Origin: Adiantum capillus-veneris | Lineage: Eukaryota > Streptophyta > Polypodiopsida > Polypodiales > Pteridaceae | Assembly: GCA_014529385.2 (NCBI GenBank) | Contig: CM043942.1 | Span: 109,759,141-109,823,140 of the forward strand | DNA: 64,000 nt | Reading direction: 5' to 3' | Part shown: positions 60,486-64,000 of the stretch, in pieces | How the letters are laid out: each line of letters opens with the position of its first letter | Position numbering within the stretch: the first letter of the stretch is position 1 | Position numbers and translations under genes: made by a program | The notes under the pieces: model-generated | What the model saw: the letters and a program-made list of their open reading frames with translations, nothing else | What the model was told of the DNA's origin: nothing | Database searches by the model: none

Positions 60486-62221
60486 TCACTCATAAGCTTT
60501 TACAAAAATACATCGCGGAAATGGAATGTTCTCACACAGAAAGCTCTTCTCTTTCCTAGAGCGAACAATCTTTTCATTGATTACAAAGAGATATTGCTTG
60601 GGCAAGGTATATCTGAGATTAAGATACTCACGAAGGTGACTAAGATGCCAATCATTGTTCACTGTAATGTGGTGCACTCCATCGTCGTGGAGATGTATTT
60701 GCAAGTCAACTGATTCTCTAGCAGCAATCTCAAAGTCTAGTGCCTCCCATTCTCCCATTGTCACCTTCCATCTTCTATAGGGAAAGACCATCGACAATAT
60801 TTGCTTTGCAATAAGGTATCTGAACACTACCTTGTCAGCAGTTACAGAGCACTTGATTCTATCTCCTTGGTGGTTGACCACCTTAGTTTCCCATCCAACT
60901 ACAAGAAACCCGTTGATCGCACTTCCCTCTTTGCAAGTCCACATTGTTGATGTCCTGTGAACACTCTGAAGTCGAAATCTAAACACAAACACATGAAGAG
61001 ACATAAACCATGTTACTGTGGCTTTATGGGAACTATAAATTAGGCAAAATTTGGACTCACAAAGGGGCCCTTTAAGGAGTTTGACTTTACCTCTCTCTAC
61101 CAAAATGGGTGCATGGATAAATTTTTGCAAACAAACTCCAAAGTTGGTGGAGGTTTGAAAGTTAGAATGTCCTCTTCAAGCTCTATCTATTGATATATAG
61201 CACGCCATGAGATTCCTCATATTTTAGAAGATTCTTTTTTTTGATTCACTTAGATTCCGACAGAGTTGTCACATCATAGGTGAATCAAAAAAAGAATCTT
61301 CTAAAATATAAGGAATCTCATGGCGTGCTATATATCAGTTGATAGAGCTTGAAGAGGACATTCTAACTGTCAAACCTCCGCCAACTTTGGAGTTTGTTTG
61401 GAAAAATTTATCCATGCGCCCGTTTTGGTAGAGAGAGGTAAAGTCAAACTCCTTAAAGGGACCCTTTGTGAGTTCAAATTTTACCTAATGGGTGCACTTC
61501 ATTGATGCTTCCACATCCACCTCGATTCTCCTGTTGGTTGCTGCGATCAAGGCATTGTCTAGCTTAGGCCATTCCAAACTCTCCAAGGTTGGCGAGTGAA
61601 CCAGAGATAAATTATCATATCCATTTCCCCTAGGTGTGACATAAGTATGATCATACAAAAAAATGTCATGTGAGGCAAGCTCAGAGGACTGACAACCAGC
61701 ATAGAGCAATTTGCCAAGCTCAGTGTGGATGGCCTAAAAAGTTCCAGTGAAGGACTCTAATGGCTTCCACTCTACAAAATTGGATGGAAAAACATCTGTA
61801 AACATGAACAAAAAGCAATGGAAGTCTTACAATCATCAAAAGAAACACACAAGGAAGAAATAATAAATAGATAACCAAAAAACTTGCAAGAGGAGTAGAA
61901 ATTGCAATTTGCAGGAAACCTTGATGGATCCACTGTTGTCTCTAGCTTCTGTTGTGAAGCAACATACACATGTTGCACCTTCGCAAGACTCTTGCCGTCT
62001 TGTGTTTACTTGAACTCCATGATTCTTCCCTTCCAATGGTGTGCTCAAGAAGCCATGTCTCTCCTTGCGACCTTGTGTGCACCTCTTGAGCTGGGTTGCA
62101 TTGTCACCCACATCATTCGTTTTAACTCCATCGTCACCCAATATCCATTGTTGTCTTGTATATTACTGCATGAAATGGAGTCAATGACACTCCTAGGTCG
62201 TTGAGTACTTGATGATGCCAT
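60486..62221 (-). pseudogene. Homologue of TIR-element gene 1, decayed
   Basis: ATG at 62221 (MASSS). The first exon to about 61920 aligns with gene 1 exon 1 (WV.MQP, WK, (L/M)(D/E)FK, GK, VQHV) but has stops at 62045-62047 and 62006-62008. The next exon, about 61800-61490, follows acceptor TTTACAG/ATGTTT, the same position as in gene 1 (GCAG/ATGTTT before 12841). It matches DV(F/Y)PS....W.P.E and IF.YDH.Y, with a TAG at 61734-61736. The last exons (about 61000-60486) end in a ubiquitin-like tail: SVDLQIHLHDDG, DWHLSHLREYL, QYLFVINEK, KEKSFLC. A large palindrome at 61041-61488 is inserted or duplicated between exons. Confidence 0.65.
61041..61488. repeat. Long near-perfect palindrome, 209-bp arms
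   Basis: Arms 61041-61249 and 61280-61488 with a 30-base spacer; only a small number of mismatches (for example GGGTGCATGG against GGGCGCATGG). It spans intron and exon edges of the gene-1 homologue, and both arms hold the exon-like piece at about 61130-61050. It would transcribe into a long hairpin RNA. Confidence 0.93.
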
Positions 62222-62403
62222 GGGAAATAGTGGCACAACCTACATACAAACACTTATGATTAGACATTGCACATCCATGTTCTTAGCTATATAAAGAGCA
62301 AGAATCTTGATGGTACACAAAGGTGAAGGATGCCACTTACTGCTATTTTGCTCCACCTGCTTGTTGACTTAATGTGGAAGAAATGTTACAAAGCTTGAGA
62401 GGG

Positions 62404-62861
62404 AAGTAGATCCTCTCTAGAGAGCTTAATGGAGAGAAAGAGCAAGAAACTTGTTGTGGTGTGTTGATTGGTGAACTATCTACTGAAGAGAGTGGTGGAC
62501 GCTCTCTCGGTGGTGTGGACTCATTGGTAGAACCACTACCATAGCAACCACGGCCTCCAGAATGATGCCTACCTTGTCACTAGGATGAACCACCTATCAG
62601 TGTAGGGGGCACATGAGTCCTAGGCGTAGGGGGCACACTAGACTGAGGTGTGGGGCTGCTTGGTGTAGGGACCACACTAGTCGCAAGCATAGGGTTGGCC
62701 ATAGTAGGTCTAGAGGGACCTGCTGCCCAAAGGTGTTGTGCCATCGTGATCTGCTCTGGTGCAAACTGAGACAAAAACGAGCCCATCTGCTCGGGTGTCA
62801 TGCCGGCCGAAGTGATAGGAAAACTAAAACTAGGAGAGTATGGCTCATCGTCATCGGCCAT
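62404..62861 (-). pseudogene. Pro/Ser-rich reading frame, probably part of the CACTA remnant
   Basis: ATG at 62861 (MADDDEPYSPS). The frame is open to 62580, where TAG and TGA follow directly, and then open again in the same frame (GRHHSGGRGCYGSG...) to about 62400. Composition is Pro/Ser/Thr-rich. The position after a TNPD-type gene fits the second gene of an En/Spm element, but no defining domain is visible. Confidence 0.35.
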
Positions 62862-63038
62862 GGCTAATCATACACAAAAAACACCCACAAAATACGTTAG
62901 TTTACGTACGAAATGCTTAATCAATATAAATAACAAATCAAAGAAAGTGCGATACAAATGACAACATCTAAAGTGTATTGTAGATTAATAAAAAGAGCTT
63001 TACAAAAGGGTTCCTAGAAAAAGTCATTAGTTAATCTC

Positions 63039-64000
63039 TCATCCCTCTATGAGATCTGATGCACCAAAGATGTCTATCTTTATATGTACTTCTGCATCTT
63101 CGTCATCAAACTCTACTTCTTCGTTGCTCTCCGCATCAGCTTCAGTGTTTGACACCTCATCTCTAGCTTCAGACAATTGCTCAATGCTAACATCCACCTC
63201 AAAATCTAAACTTAAAGTTGGAGTCGGTCCTTTGCTTTGTTCATGAATCACCTCTTTGACCTCAACATCAATCCTTCACACACTTGCTTGCTACGTGGAG
63301 CAACTTGAATGACATAGAGCCAATAGGGTTTAGACATATCATAGTCATCATTTTCTGTCCATAGTAGATTGTGTATGAACACAACTTGTTCACAATGCTA
63401 GGGAAGTACGAACGTATCCCGTACATCTATCCACACCCGCCTAGAGTTCACTTGAATCAATCCACTCTTGTCTTTACGAACAGTTGCATTAGGGCCATTG
63501 GTAATAACCACTTGCATTAGGGCCGTTGGTAATAAGTTTGAACCACTTGACATCAAAGATAAACATATTAAACTTTCTAAAGCTAATCTTCAATATGTCT
63601 TGGATGTAGCCAAAGTATTCAAGCTGGCTAGTCTCTGTATTCTCATCCCTGGCACTACTCCTACTTTCTTGGACGAAGCTTGCTCTAACACCACTGTCGA
63701 AAGTGACCCTTTGTTCGTTGATCCGTTGCACTCTGAAGTGCTTCCCATGCGACCACAAAGCTCCATATTTGTGATACTGCAGCCACTAAATTGAAACAGA
63801 CTAAAATTATTATTGCAAACTAATCTTCATGTGGAGCTCAAAAAGGAAGTTGTGAAATATACATGCCAATTGCAACCCCTTGACATCACCTCTTTCTCTT
63901 CAGTAATCAACACTCCATTCCTCTTTGCCTCTGAGAGTTTCACATCTAACCACCGTCCAGTTGGAAAGTCACACAATTTTTGAAGATGATCTAAAAAAGG
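63039..64000 (-). pseudogene. CACTA (En/Spm) TNPD C-terminal region, DUF4216-like
   Basis: The minus strand reads TFDSGVRASFVQESRSSARD, EYFGYIQDILKISF and FIFDVKWFKL (63690-63545). After a duplication it continues with VNSRRVWIDVRDTFVLP, EQVVFI and YWLYVIQVAPRSKQV (about 63450-63275). This order is that of DUF4216, found at the C-terminus of plant CACTA transposase genes. An acidic tail ends at TGA near 63039. A stop lies in FVLP.HCEQ (about 63400), and a 28-bp duplication breaks the frame. The catalytic part of the transposase would lie right of the window. Confidence 0.72.
63484..63539 (-). repeat. 28-bp tandem duplication in the DUF4216 region
   Basis: TTGCATTAGGGCC(A/G)TTGG starts at 63484 and at 63512. 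28 is not a multiple of three, so it shifts the frame. Confidence 0.88.

Overview
The window looks like plant nuclear DNA, most likely from a large, repeat-rich genome. The evidence is three LTR retrotransposons whose primer-binding site is the 12-base complement of plant initiator tRNA-Met (TGGTATCAGAGC), CACTA and Helitron remnants, spliceosomal introns with GT/AG ends, and very abundant (GA/CT)n tracts. I cannot name the species. A non-angiosperm land plant such as a fern or lycophyte is a guess from the alpha-kinase and helicase-endonuclease remnants. I saw no rRNA, tRNA or CRISPR array. Almost every coding region carries stops, frameshifts or insertions, so this is mainly a graveyard of mobile elements and of genes they carried or interrupted.

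Layout. 1-3273 and 21999-24106 (minus) are two halves of one old Ty3/gypsy element (copy B). Its gag is split by an inserted element at 3274-21998 with about 37-bp terminal inverted repeats (TIRs). That element carries four spliced genes in the order + - + -: gene 1 with a ubiquitin-like tail, gene 2 a Ulp1-type protease joined to an FCP1/HAD phosphatase, gene 3 of unknown function, and gene 4, a transposase-like protein. Gene 1 is itself split by a complete, younger gypsy element (copy A, 3731-12570, TSD TGTTT). Without copy A the TIR element is about 9.9 kb. 24107-32892 holds an alpha-kinase pseudogene, an unrecognised coding remnant and microsatellites. 32893-38456 is a Ty1/copia element (copia-1). 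38457-40640 is a Helitron-type helicase joined to an AP-endonuclease-like domain. 43177-48837 is an old copia (copia-3). 48848-58425 is a CENH3-like histone H3 gene cut near its last helix by copia-2 (49860-58379), which itself contains a 2.9-kb solo-LTR-like insertion (51293-54166). 58654-58910 and 61041-61488 are fold-back structures. 59087-62221 (minus) holds decayed homologues of genes 3 and 1 of the TIR element. 62404-64000 (minus) is a CACTA (En/Spm) remnant with a DUF4216-type domain.

The main discovery is the TIR element and its second, decayed relative at 59-62 kb. The same unusual gene pair appears at two places, which suggests a mobile family rather than chance gene capture. It combines a transposase-like protein with proteins that look like ubiquitin/SUMO-system and phosphatase components. 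No database search could be run. Domain names rest on motifs read by eye, and exon limits are estimates from GT/AG signals and reading frame.
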